NCBI GenBank assembly: GCA_030596265.1
Contig: JAUVKM010000141.1
Location: forward strand, 1-6,068
Length of the DNA: 6,068 nt
DNA from: Candidatus Cloacimonadota bacterium
GTDB lineage: Bacteria > Cloacimonadota > Cloacimonadia > Cloacimonadales > TCS61
Reading direction: 5' to 3'
Made by a program: the position numbers and the translations under genes. A model generated the notes under the pieces. The model saw only the letters and a list, made by a program, of their open reading frames with translations. It was not told the DNA's origin and did not search any database. Shown piece by piece: positions 1-6,022 of this stretch (its first letter is position 1; each line of letters begins with the position of its first letter).

Positions 1-1
1 A

Positions 2-1288
2 GAACTCGATATTAAATTGGATTTTCCAACCTTTTTTATTCCTACATCTTTTGTTGAAGATAAAAATAATATTAGCTGCCAGAATGCATCTATCAAACAT
101 GAGATCGTGAACCGCAACATGCAGAAACAGGTCGAGATTGAACTTGTTAATCACTCAAAATATCAGCAGCAGGATGTGATATACGAACTATTTATTGATG
201 GGAATACAATTTCTCAAAGAGCAATAGATCTATTACCGGAACAGAGGAAAAAACTTTCCCTTCCCCTCGAAATAGAAAGCCCCGGCTGGCACAGTGGATA
301 TGCATCTGTTAAAAACGAAAGATTGATCTTTGATAATCGCAACTACTTCAGTTTCTATCTTGAGCCTAATCCACATGTAGTGATAATTACAGATGTGATA
401 AAAATTCCAGTTGCACTTGAATCAATTCTGGAGATCTACACAGAGAACATTTCAATAATAAATAATGAAAATATTAATTATGAAAGTTTTCTGAATTATG
501 AGAATATTATAATTTATAAGAAACATAATCTCTCAGAAAAATTAGAATCTATCCTGAATAAATTAAAAAAGAACAAACGCAAAATTTTATTTATTGCAGA
601 TGAAAATCTATTAAAAGAACAGCAACAATTTGTTTCAGAATTCTTTAACTGTAGATTCCAGCAGTTTAACAATAAAAGCAAAAACATAGATCAAATTAAC
701 AAATTCCATTCTGTTACAAAACTAATGAAAGACATGAACAACATTGAAATTAGTGATTTTTGGGAAGTGAAAAGCAGTTCCAATATTTTACTCAGATCAA
801 AAGATTTTCCTATTGCTATAGAGCACCGGAATTCTATTCTCTGGTTGTTCGATATAAAAAGTATACAAAGCCATTTTTTACTGGATCCTGTATTCCCCGT
901 GTTTGCATATAACTGTCTGCAATTTACAAGTGAACATGACCATACCTCATTTTCTATTGGAGATAAAATGCCTTTGAATTCACCCGAATTAACCCTTCCT
1001 GACGGAGCAACGATTTCAACGAAGAAAAAATATCATTCCCCAACAATAACTGGAATTTATTTGAATGATGAAAACATGATAGCTGTGAATTTGGATTATA
1101 CCGAAAGTGAATTTAGTAGATGGAATAACCTGAAAATAAAGAATCTTTACCTTCTGGATAATAATTGGAAGGATAATATTCTGCAGTCACGTTACGGTTT
1201 TGAACTTTGGAAATATCTACTAATTGCAGCATTGTTACTTTATATTTTAGAAATGTTGATAATTAAGAAAGAAGAACGGAAAAAATAG
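2..1288 (+). CDS. BatA-like membrane-anchored protein, C-terminal part (5' end outside the window)
   Basis: The reading frame is open to the window edge (codons from position 2), so this is a 5'-truncated gene; the TTG at 17 has no ribosome site and should not be taken as the start. What remains is about 428 residues. First comes a beta-rich, CARDB/Ig-like segment (about 95-360) with VEIELVNHS, a WHSGYASV turn and DNRNYFSF. This pattern is usual in the middle of BatA/aerotolerance-regulator-type proteins. Next is an alpha/beta region (about 380-660) with hydrophobic strands VVIITDV, NIIIYKK and KILFIAD, like the vWA/glutamine-amidotransferase-like fold of those proteins. The end is one transmembrane helix (1202-1264) and a lysine-rich cytosolic tail. 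BatA-type proteins typically have membrane helices at the N-terminus as well; that part is missing here. No metal-binding DxSxS motif is visible in the fragment. The family assignment rests on remembered pattern, so the function (envelope stress, aerotolerance or MoxR-linked assembly) is only inferred. Confidence 0.7.
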   Translation, partial: ELDIKLDFPTFFIPTSFVEDKNNISCQNASIKHEIVNRNMQKQVEIELVNHSKYQQQDVIYELFIDGNTISQRAIDLLPEQRKKLSLPLEIESPGWHSGYASVKNERLIFDNRNYFSFYLEPNPHVVIITDVIKIPVALESILEIYTENISIINNENINYESFLNYENIIIYKKHNLSEKLESILNKLKKNKRKILFIADENLLKEQQQFVSEFFNCRFQQFNNKSKNIDQINKFHSVTKLMKDMNNIEISDFWEVKSSSNILLRSKDFPIAIEHRNSILWLFDIKSIQSHFLLDPVFPVFAYNCLQFTSEHDHTSFSIGDKMPLNSPELTLPDGATISTKKKYHSPTITGIYLNDENMIAVNLDYTESEFSRWNNLKIKNLYLLDNNWKDNILQSRYGFELWKYLLIAALLLYILEMLIIKKEERKK

Positions 1289-1290
1289 GG

Positions 1291-1304
1291 GTTAGGAGTT
1301 AGGA
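1291..1304. repeat. Tandem duplicated heptamer GTTAGGA x2
   Basis: Two perfect adjacent copies of GTTAGGA lie three bases after the stop codon of the BatA-like gene. This is a minimal tandem repeat, possibly a remnant of a longer variable-number array. No function can be assigned. Confidence 0.5.
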
Positions 1305-1324
1305 ATTTGAACAATAAGAAATCT

Positions 1325-1373
1325 GTCTTTCTGAGGAAATCTTCGGAGAATTTTCTAGCGAAGAATCTCAGAC
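1325..1373 (+). repeat. REP-like imperfect palindrome; possible terminator of the upstream gene
   Basis: The left arm (1325-1345) contains CTGAGGAAATCTTCG. The right arm (1359-1373) is CGAAGAATCTCAGAC. They pair as an imperfect stem (CTGAG/CTCAG, GTC/GAC, CTTCG/CGAAG) around a 13-nt loop. Five T residues follow at 1374-1378, so the transcript could form an intrinsic-terminator-like structure 37 bp after the stop codon of the BatA-like gene. The sequence type (TTCTGAG...CGAAGAATCTC) resembles small dispersed palindromes I know from intergenic DNA of many environmental bacteria. Its REP-like nature is inferred; copy number cannot be seen here. Confidence 0.5.
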
Positions 1374-1394
1374 TTTTTATATCTCTTTTCTCTT

Positions 1395-1434
1395 TTAACC
1401 ACTTAATCACTAAATTTCTTAACTGCTTAACTTT
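1395..1434. repeat. Degenerate 8-bp tandem repeat, five units
   Basis: Five consecutive 8-mers can be laid out as TTAACCAC, TTAATCAC, TAAATTTC, TTAACTGC and TTAACTTT, around a TTAAnnnC consensus. The period is clear but the units are diverged. This looks like a decayed microsatellite-type array. It contains a GCTTAAC heptamer (1425-1431) that resembles an integron core by chance. Confidence 0.45.
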
Positions 1435-1461
1435 TTTCCAATTGACAGTTAATAACAAAAT

Positions 1462-1521
1462 ATACAAATTGTGGGTCGACTTCACGGGAATTCAGAGGTG
1501 CAATTGTTACAAAATTTGCAA
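1462..1521. repeat. 60-bp direct repeat, copy A
   Basis: Copy A matches copy B (1628-1687) at 51 of 60 positions at a fixed offset of 166 bp, with an uninterrupted identical core of 23 bp (1487-1509 against 1653-1675). In the plus frame it reads YKLWVDFTGIQRCNCYKIC. Six of its nine differences from copy B fall on third codon positions of that frame, five of them synonymous. It is not part of a gene with a ribosome site. No inverted terminal repeats or target-site duplications are evident. It may be a dispersed intergenic repeat or a residue of an old coding sequence. Confidence 0.7.
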
Positions 1522-1627
1522 TTAAATCACTCTTGAAGGTTAAGCATATTTTCTGCCAATTCGCCGGAAACTACGACCTGTACGTTCAGTGAAAGTTACA
1601 GCTCAAAGTTGTGTTGTTTATTAAAAG

Positions 1628-1687
1628 ATATAAATCGTGGGTGTCCTTTACAGGAATTCAGAGGTGCAATTGTTATAAAATATGCAA
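1628..1687. repeat. 60-bp direct repeat, copy B
   Basis: This is the second copy of the repeat, 85% identical to copy A (1462-1521) and in the same orientation. Its plus-frame reading is YKSWVSFTGIQRCNCYKIC. The sequences between and beyond the two copies do not match each other, so the repeat unit seems to be only about 60 bp. Copy B lies 70 bp upstream of the first attC-like site. No copy lies next to site 2, so it is not an obligate part of those sites. Confidence 0.7.
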
Positions 1688-1756
1688 GTACTTCTCTCCC
1701 CTGTTGATTTGGCAAATTCCGTTCCATTTTCTTGCAGGGAGTTCCGGGAAAAGGAT

Positions 1757-1883
1757 GCCTGTAACAAGCGTGTCAGCGGTAGAGTTTATTATTCTCTTCG
1801 GCTTGAATCTCACGATTCAAACAATGATTTGCATGCTTAGCAGGAATCATTCTGATTCCGCCGCACACGCCAAACATTAGCGG
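1757..1883 (+). other. attC-like recombination site 1 (structured inverted repeat)
   Basis: The left end is TAACAAGCGTGTCAGCGG (1762-1779) and the right end CCGCCGCACACGC (1858-1870) followed by CATTAGCGG. GCGTGT (1768-1773) pairs perfectly with ACACGC (1865-1870), GCGG (1776-1779) with CCGC (1858-1861), and TAA (1762-1764) with TTA (1877-1879). Inside are two hairpins: TTGAATC/GATTCAA (1803-1809/1814-1820, 4-nt loop) and GGAATCA/TGATTCC (1843-1849/1853-1859, TTC loop). Positions 1762-1822 match site 2 at 56 of 61 positions. Order of boxes, total length and placement 26 bp before a start codon fit an integron attC site. The right core ATTAGCG departs from GTTRRRY, so the call is attC-like. 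A multi-hairpin RNA or a REP-type element are the alternatives. Unlike site 2, no gene ends just before its left end. Confidence 0.6.
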
Positions 1884-1897
1884 TAATTCTATAAAAA

Positions 1898-1901
1898 GGA
1901 G
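1898..1901 (+). promoter_or_regulatory. Ribosome binding site GGAG for the 713-aa gene
   Basis: GGAG lies five bases before the ATG at 1907 and fixes that start. Only 23 bp separate the right end of site 1 from the ATG, so transcription must begin inside or upstream of the site. Confidence 0.75.
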
Positions 1902-1906
1902 TAAAA

Positions 1907-4048
1907 ATGAAGAAAATACTATTTATTTGTCTTATGCTGCTTGCACTTTATTTATTAAATGCAGAATTAGCAAACTTCAATCCTCATCGATTACTTAATA
2001 ATGAACATTTCATTCTTGAAAATGATGAACAACCTTACTTTATACTATACCATAAAGATTTGATTATTAAGACTTATGAAGATAATGAAACAGAAATTAT
2101 TTATGAAAATTTGGAAAGAATTAAAAGTAATGAGAATACAAGAGATACGCTCTTGAGATTGCATTTTAATGACTCTTACCCTAGCTTCTACATAATGAAT
2201 GAGGACTATTTTTTCTACGATGGTGATGCAACGTGGATAGATTCAACAACGGCTGAAATATCAGTACCCAACGGAATTTATAAAATTTATACAATTTTTA
2301 ATATTGAATTCCTATATAAAGTAGTAATTCGTTACGATGTGGATTTGACATTAGGAGCAGGTTTTCACGAGGTCTGGATAGAACACAATGAAGCAACAAA
2401 TGTACTCGAACTTAATAGCTGTGATATTAATGGAGAACCATTTAATATGAGTGAAAAATATTATGCAAATTTCACATTTCACTTTCTTAATGAAAACTTT
2501 TACTATTTGCTCATTCATCGTTTTTTCAACCAAATCGTTACATCAGACTTTACTGAAGATTTTAACCTTGTCGCAGGTGAGCTTAAGTTCGATGAAGAAA
2601 ATGTATATATCACTCAATATGGTCCTATTCAGGAAATAACTTCCAGTCAATCTTTTTCAAACGAACCAACAGATTATTGCTCACAGCAAATTATTTTACA
2701 AATCCCGGTAATTAATGAATATCTTAAAATAGGAATTGCAAATACACTTTGGGTTAACTCCATATCTCCATTCTATACTTCTTTAATGAGCCCAAATAAT
2801 TTGTTTGAATGTTCTGAAGAACAATGGAGCACAAACTTATATATGATGGATCATGATTATGAGCAATGTGGTTCAACTTCCATGATTTTTCTTGGTTATT
2901 TTGAGAATAATAATTGGAAAGATGTATATGATGTTGCACCATTTCACTGTATTGATGATAAAATTGGAAGCTTCTGGCATCCAATCCCTATGATCGTTGA
3001 TTATTTATCCCCTAGTGGAGAACAGTTAGTTTTCGGGCAGTCACCAATCTATATAGAAATTTGGCACGTATATTTCGATAATATGCTCTACCCATGGTCG
3101 GAGCACTGGGGATCTGATAATGTGCACAGAACCTTTGATGTTTACAATTCGACTTTCATCTTAACAGATTCTAATGGAAGTGTAATTATGGAAGGCGAAT
3201 TAATTGATATGGGGAATTTGAACGTACCAGAAGACATCTATACTCTCACTGTGGAAAACAATAATTTCAGTCTTGCAGGATTACCAGGAACTTGTACATT
3301 AATGAATTATTTCAACACAACACTTGAAATGCCAAATCCACCTTTTATAAATTCACTCATTATTTTCAATGAAGATAATGAACCGGTCAATCGACTTGAG
3401 TATAATGAAAATGCGACTCTATTATTTTCAGTTGCTGATGTTGAATTTATCGATAGTTATCCAACATATTTCCCGGTGATAACAGATTCAGTTAAAGTAT
3501 TCTACAAATTACATGAGGAAGAGGACTGGCAGGAACTTGAGACTGAATTCATTGATGAATTTCCTGAATTTGGTAACCCATTCGGTAAGATTTTCTCTGC
3601 AGATTTATCAGAAGTTACTGCTACCGATTCAGTTGCTTATGATTTAAAAATTCACTTTGAAGATAATGAAGAAAACTATACTGAACTTATTCTTGAACCC
3701 GCTTTTGTAGTAGGCAATTTTGAAGCCACTTCTCTTTCAGATGAAGCAATCCAGAACAATTATTCTAAAGATCACTATCAAATATCGAACTATCCAAATC
3801 CATTTAATCCAGAAACAAATATAGTTTTCAATCTCCCTGAAGAAGGAGAAGTTCAAATTGATATTTTCAACATTAAAGGACAAAAGATTAATTCTCTTGT
3901 TAATGAACAATTATTAAAAGGTGAACATTCAATTGTTTGGGATGGTGAAAATGCTTCAGGGAAGAAAGTAGGATCAGGTTTATATTTATATAAGCTTATA
4001 GTTAACGGTAAAACTGAGATAGTTAAAAAATGTATGCTTTTGAAATAG
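1907..4048 (+). CDS. Secreted protein with Ig/Fn3-like domain and C-terminal FlgD-like sorting domain; ectodomain unrecognised
   Basis: The product has 713 residues. Residues 1-19 are a Sec signal peptide (MKK, a leucine-rich core, likely cleavage after LLNA). Residues about 20-470 form an acidic, aromatic-rich ectodomain that I do not recognise. It has several cysteines (for example in YEQCGST, PFHCIDD and PGTCTLM) that could form disulfides after export. Residues about 475-613 look like an Ig/Fn3-like beta-sandwich with VKVFYKLHEEEDWQELE and YDLKIHFEDNEENYTELILEPAF, a type I associate with extracellular enzymes of this lineage. Residues 626-713 are the FlgD-like, type IX-style sorting domain (NYPNPFNPETN, IFNIKGQKI, GEHSIVWDGE, SGLYLYKL, ending KKCMLLK). 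No protease triad or other catalytic signature was found, so a binding, adhesive or structural role at the cell surface is likely but unproven. The gene sits between two attC-like sites like a cassette gene. The start is set by GGAG at 1898. Confidence 0.85.
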   Translation: MKKILFICLMLLALYLLNAELANFNPHRLLNNEHFILENDEQPYFILYHKDLIIKTYEDNETEIIYENLERIKSNENTRDTLLRLHFNDSYPSFYIMNEDYFFYDGDATWIDSTTAEISVPNGIYKIYTIFNIEFLYKVVIRYDVDLTLGAGFHEVWIEHNEATNVLELNSCDINGEPFNMSEKYYANFTFHFLNENFYYLLIHRFFNQIVTSDFTEDFNLVAGELKFDEENVYITQYGPIQEITSSQSFSNEPTDYCSQQIILQIPVINEYLKIGIANTLWVNSISPFYTSLMSPNNLFECSEEQWSTNLYMMDHDYEQCGSTSMIFLGYFENNNWKDVYDVAPFHCIDDKIGSFWHPIPMIVDYLSPSGEQLVFGQSPIYIEIWHVYFDNMLYPWSEHWGSDNVHRTFDVYNSTFILTDSNGSVIMEGELIDMGNLNVPEDIYTLTVENNNFSLAGLPGTCTLMNYFNTTLEMPNPPFINSLIIFNEDNEPVNRLEYNENATLLFSVADVEFIDSYPTYFPVITDSVKVFYKLHEEEDWQELETEFIDEFPEFGNPFGKIFSADLSEVTATDSVAYDLKIHFEDNEENYTELILEPAFVVGNFEATSLSDEAIQNNYSKDHYQISNYPNPFNPETNIVFNLPEEGEVQIDIFNIKGQKINSLVNEQLLKGEHSIVWDGENASGKKVGSGLYLYKLIVNGKTEIVKKCMLLK

Positions 4049-4054
4049 AAAATA

Positions 4055-4182
4055 CCGCTAACAAGCGTGTCTGCGGGTGGGTTTATTATTCTTTTCGGCT
4101 TGAATCTCACGATTCAAACCTTGTTTTATTTGCTTTGGGGCGGGATCGTTCCGATCCCGCAGCGTGCTCTGAACATTAGCAG
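4055..4182 (+). other. attC-like recombination site 2 (structured inverted repeat)
   Basis: The site starts seven bases after the previous stop codon and ends 33 bp before the next start. Outer arms GCTAA (4057-4061) and TTAGC (4176-4180) pair perfectly. The inner arm AGCGTGTCTGCGGG (4064-4077) pairs with 4156-4168 with one extrahelical T (4070) and two G-T pairs; its CTGCGGG/CCCGCAG part is perfect. An unpaired base in such an arm is the feature that gives attC sites their strand polarity. Inside are TTGAATC/GATTCAA (4100-4106/4111-4117) and the apical GCGGGATCG/CGATCCCGC (4140-4148/4152-4160, TTC loop). The apical hairpin competes with the inner arm for CCCGC, so the two folds are alternatives. 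The right core is ATTAGC, not GTTRRRY, as in site 1. A bidirectional terminator-like role in RNA is also possible. Confidence 0.65.
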
Positions 4183-4203
4183 AAATTAAATTATTAAGAA
4201 AAT

Positions 4204-4209
4204 AAGGAG
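4204..4209 (+). promoter_or_regulatory. Ribosome binding site AAGGAG for the FG-GAP protein gene
   Basis: AAGGAG lies six bases before the ATG at 4216 and supports that start. The leader between the right end of site 2 and the ATG is A-rich and only about 35 bp long, with no clear promoter. Confidence 0.75.
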
Positions 4210-4215
4210 AGCAGA

Positions 4216-6015
4216 ATGAAAATGACAATTTTATTAATAGGAATGATTGTTTCTTTATCTGTAGCACAAGCACAAGTTTTAGAAACGCAAAGATTAATAT
4301 CAGATGATATTGCAGCCGAAGATTATTTTGGAAATGCTGTTGCCGTTTCCGGAGATTATGCAATTATTGGTGCTTGTTACGATGATGATAATGGAGAAAA
4401 TTCCGGCTCTGCCTACATTTTCTACAATAATTCAGGGACTTGGGAACAGTATCAAAAGATTACTGCCTCAGATGGCCAAACCAATGATTTTTTTGCCATA
4501 ACCGTAACTATTTCCGGTAATTATGCATTTGCAACTTCATTATTGGGAAGTAGCTATGCAGGAAAAGTCTACGTATTTTTTAATGATGAAGGAACTTGGA
4601 CAGAAACAGCAATACTTACCGCCTCTGATGGAGAATCTTATGATTTTTTTGGAATTGCAATGAATTTAGCCGATGATTATGCAATTATTGGAGCATATGG
4701 AGATGACGACAATGGAAGTCAATCCGGTTCTGCCTACATTTTTCATAATGATGAAGGAACCTGGATAGAAACAGCAAAACTTACAGCATCTGATGGTAAT
4801 GAAAATGACTTTTTCGGAAAATCGGTTAGTATATGCGATGATTATGCTATTATTGGTGCAGATGAAAGTGCAAATAATAGTGGAGCGAATTCAGGTACAG
4901 CATATATTTTTTACAATAATTTAGGAAACTGGGAACAAACTCAAAAAATTGAGTCATTAGATGCAGTGGTTGGAGACCATTTTGGGGCATCTGTGAGTAT
5001 GTCAGGAGAATATGCCGCTATTGGAGCAGAATATAAAAGTGATGATGGAACCTGGTCTGGCGCTGCATATGTCTTTCGCAATAACTCCGGAACCTGGGAA
5101 CAAAACATAAAGCTAACTGCATCTGATGCAGGTTCACAAAAGCATTTTGGAAGTTCAATTAATATTACAGGTGATACACTCATTGTAGGCTCTGATGGGA
5201 ACATATCTTTTACACCTTATATTGCAGGCTCTGCCTATTTATTCAAGAATATTTTAGATAATTGGCAAGAAACAGCAGTCTTGCAGGCATCAGATATAGC
5301 CAATCGAGATCAATTTGGATATGTTGTTGATTTTTCAGATGACTTTGCATTTGTCGGTAGTCCTCGCACCGATACGAATTATGAAGATGCCGGTGCTGTT
5401 TATGTTTATTATTTTCCCTTAGTAAATAATCCTCCTGTAGCCAATGCCGGAGAAGACCAAATTGTTGAAGAAGGAACAATTGTTCAATTAGATGGTTCTA
5501 ATTCCTTTGATCCCGATGGTGATGAATTAACATTCCTCTGGTCAGCACCTCCGGAAATCGAATTATCAAATCCAAATATAATAAATCCTACTTTCATAGC
5601 TCCTGATGTTGAAGAAGATACAACTTACATTTTAACACTGGTTGTTAGCGATAGCCTGCTTAATTCCGATCCGGATGAAGTGGAGATCACTGTGCTCTGG
5701 AATGGTGTGGATACTGATGATAATACAATATTGAATAATACTACTTCACTTAGTAACTATCCCAATCCATTCAATCCAACAACTACAATTTCTTTCTCAA
5801 TTCTTGAAGAAAGTAAAGTAGAATTATCCATTTTCAATATCAAGGGTCAAAAGATTAAAACTCTTACTCGCGAGTATTATTCAAAAGGTTCTCATTCAAT
5901 AATTTGGAACGGAGAAGATGAATTGGGTAAACCTGTAAGTTCAGGAATATATTATTATAAGTTGAGTGTAAATAGCAAAACAGAAGAAGTCAAAAAATGT
6001 TTATTATTAAAATGA
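4216..6015 (+). CDS. Secreted FG-GAP repeat beta-propeller protein with PKD-like domain and C-terminal sorting domain
   Basis: The product has 599 residues. A Sec signal peptide occupies residues 1-19 (MKM, hydrophobic core, likely cleavage AQA|Q). Residues about 30-398 hold seven repeats of roughly 50 residues of the FG-GAP type: DxFGxxVxxxGDYAIIGA, a Gly/Asp loop, then SGSAYIFxNxxGTWxExxKLxASDG. Seven repeats fit one closed seven-bladed beta-propeller like the integrin alpha head. Aspartate loops such as DDDNGENSG and DDDNGSQSG in repeats 1 and 3 could bind calcium; repeat 2 is degenerate (FFAITV and no Asp loop). Residues about 406-495 are a PKD/Ig-like domain (PPVANAGEDQIVEEG, LDGSNSFDPDGDELTFLWS). 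Residues 513-599 are the FlgD-like sorting domain (NYPNPFNPTTT, IFNIKGQKI, SSGIYYYKL, ending KKCLLLK), closely similar to that of the preceding gene. Role: probably an extracellular or surface adhesion or binding protein; the ligand is unknown. It is co-oriented with the preceding gene and separated from it by site 2. Confidence 0.92.
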   Translation: MKMTILLIGMIVSLSVAQAQVLETQRLISDDIAAEDYFGNAVAVSGDYAIIGACYDDDNGENSGSAYIFYNNSGTWEQYQKITASDGQTNDFFAITVTISGNYAFATSLLGSSYAGKVYVFFNDEGTWTETAILTASDGESYDFFGIAMNLADDYAIIGAYGDDDNGSQSGSAYIFHNDEGTWIETAKLTASDGNENDFFGKSVSICDDYAIIGADESANNSGANSGTAYIFYNNLGNWEQTQKIESLDAVVGDHFGASVSMSGEYAAIGAEYKSDDGTWSGAAYVFRNNSGTWEQNIKLTASDAGSQKHFGSSINITGDTLIVGSDGNISFTPYIAGSAYLFKNILDNWQETAVLQASDIANRDQFGYVVDFSDDFAFVGSPRTDTNYEDAGAVYVYYFPLVNNPPVANAGEDQIVEEGTIVQLDGSNSFDPDGDELTFLWSAPPEIELSNPNIINPTFIAPDVEEDTTYILTLVVSDSLLNSDPDEVEITVLWNGVDTDDNTILNNTTSLSNYPNPFNPTTTISFSILEESKVELSIFNIKGQKIKTLTREYYSKGSHSIIWNGEDELGKPVSSGIYYYKLSVNSKTEEVKKCLLLK

Positions 6016-6022
6016 AAAAGAA

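Larger units (their letters stand above)
1289..1756. other. Gene-poor intergenic stretch rich in small repeats
   Basis: There is no convincing gene in these 468 bp. The two plus-strand open frames that touch it (about 1307-1525 and 1611-1880) lack ribosome sites. Their translations are made of the repeat elements listed separately, and the second runs through the attC-like site. The stretch holds a doubled heptamer, a REP-like hairpin with a T-run, a degenerate 8-bp tandem array and two diverged 60-bp direct repeats. Between and after the 60-bp repeats (about 1523-1627 and 1688-1756) I see nothing recognisable. It separates a probable chromosomal gene from the cassette-like region, so it may mark the edge of an array. 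Confidence 0.6.
1877..4175 (+). mobile_element. Putative gene cassette (one gene plus downstream attC-like site)
   Basis: Using the equivalent point in the right core of each complete site (A|TT, by analogy with G|TT in attC) gives a unit of 2299 bp. It contains one gene and one site, with almost no spare sequence: the start codon is 30 bp in, and the stop is 10 bp before the TAAC of the next site. This compactness, one gene per site in uniform orientation, is the hallmark of integron cassettes. The gene has no room for its own promoter between site 1 and the start codon, also as in cassettes. No excision evidence and no integrase are present here, so mobility is inferred. Confidence 0.4.

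Noticed and set aside
1307..1525. 72-codon plus-strand open frame
   Set aside because: It has no ribosome site, and its translation consists of the REP-like palindrome, the 8-bp tandem array and the 60-bp repeat copy A; most likely a chance frame.
1425..1545. GCTTAAC (1425-1431) and GTTAAGC (1539-1545) as the two cores of a further attC site
   Set aside because: The heptamers match RYYYAAC and GTTRRRY and are perfect inverted complements 121 bp apart, but there are no pairing inner arms. The left one belongs to the degenerate 8-bp tandem array in AT-rich DNA, so chance is more likely.
1611..1880. 89-codon plus-strand open frame with GTG start
   Set aside because: It has no ribosome site and runs through repeat copy B and nearly the whole attC-like site 1, whose sequence is explained by base pairing; not a credible gene.
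1757..1883. Terminal-inverted-repeat transposon (MITE)
   Set aside because: No flanking target-site duplication is seen, and the strict placement between gene stop and next gene start fits cassette sites better; not fully excluded.
1907..4048. Secreted subtilisin-like (S8) peptidase, suggested by the Ig/Fn3-like and sorting domains at the C-terminus
   Set aside because: No Asp/His/Ser catalytic motifs are visible in the N-terminal 470 residues.
4058..4363. 101-codon minus-strand open frame across site 2
   Set aside because: It spans the palindromic site and overlaps the start of a well-supported plus-strand gene; no ribosome site or domain.
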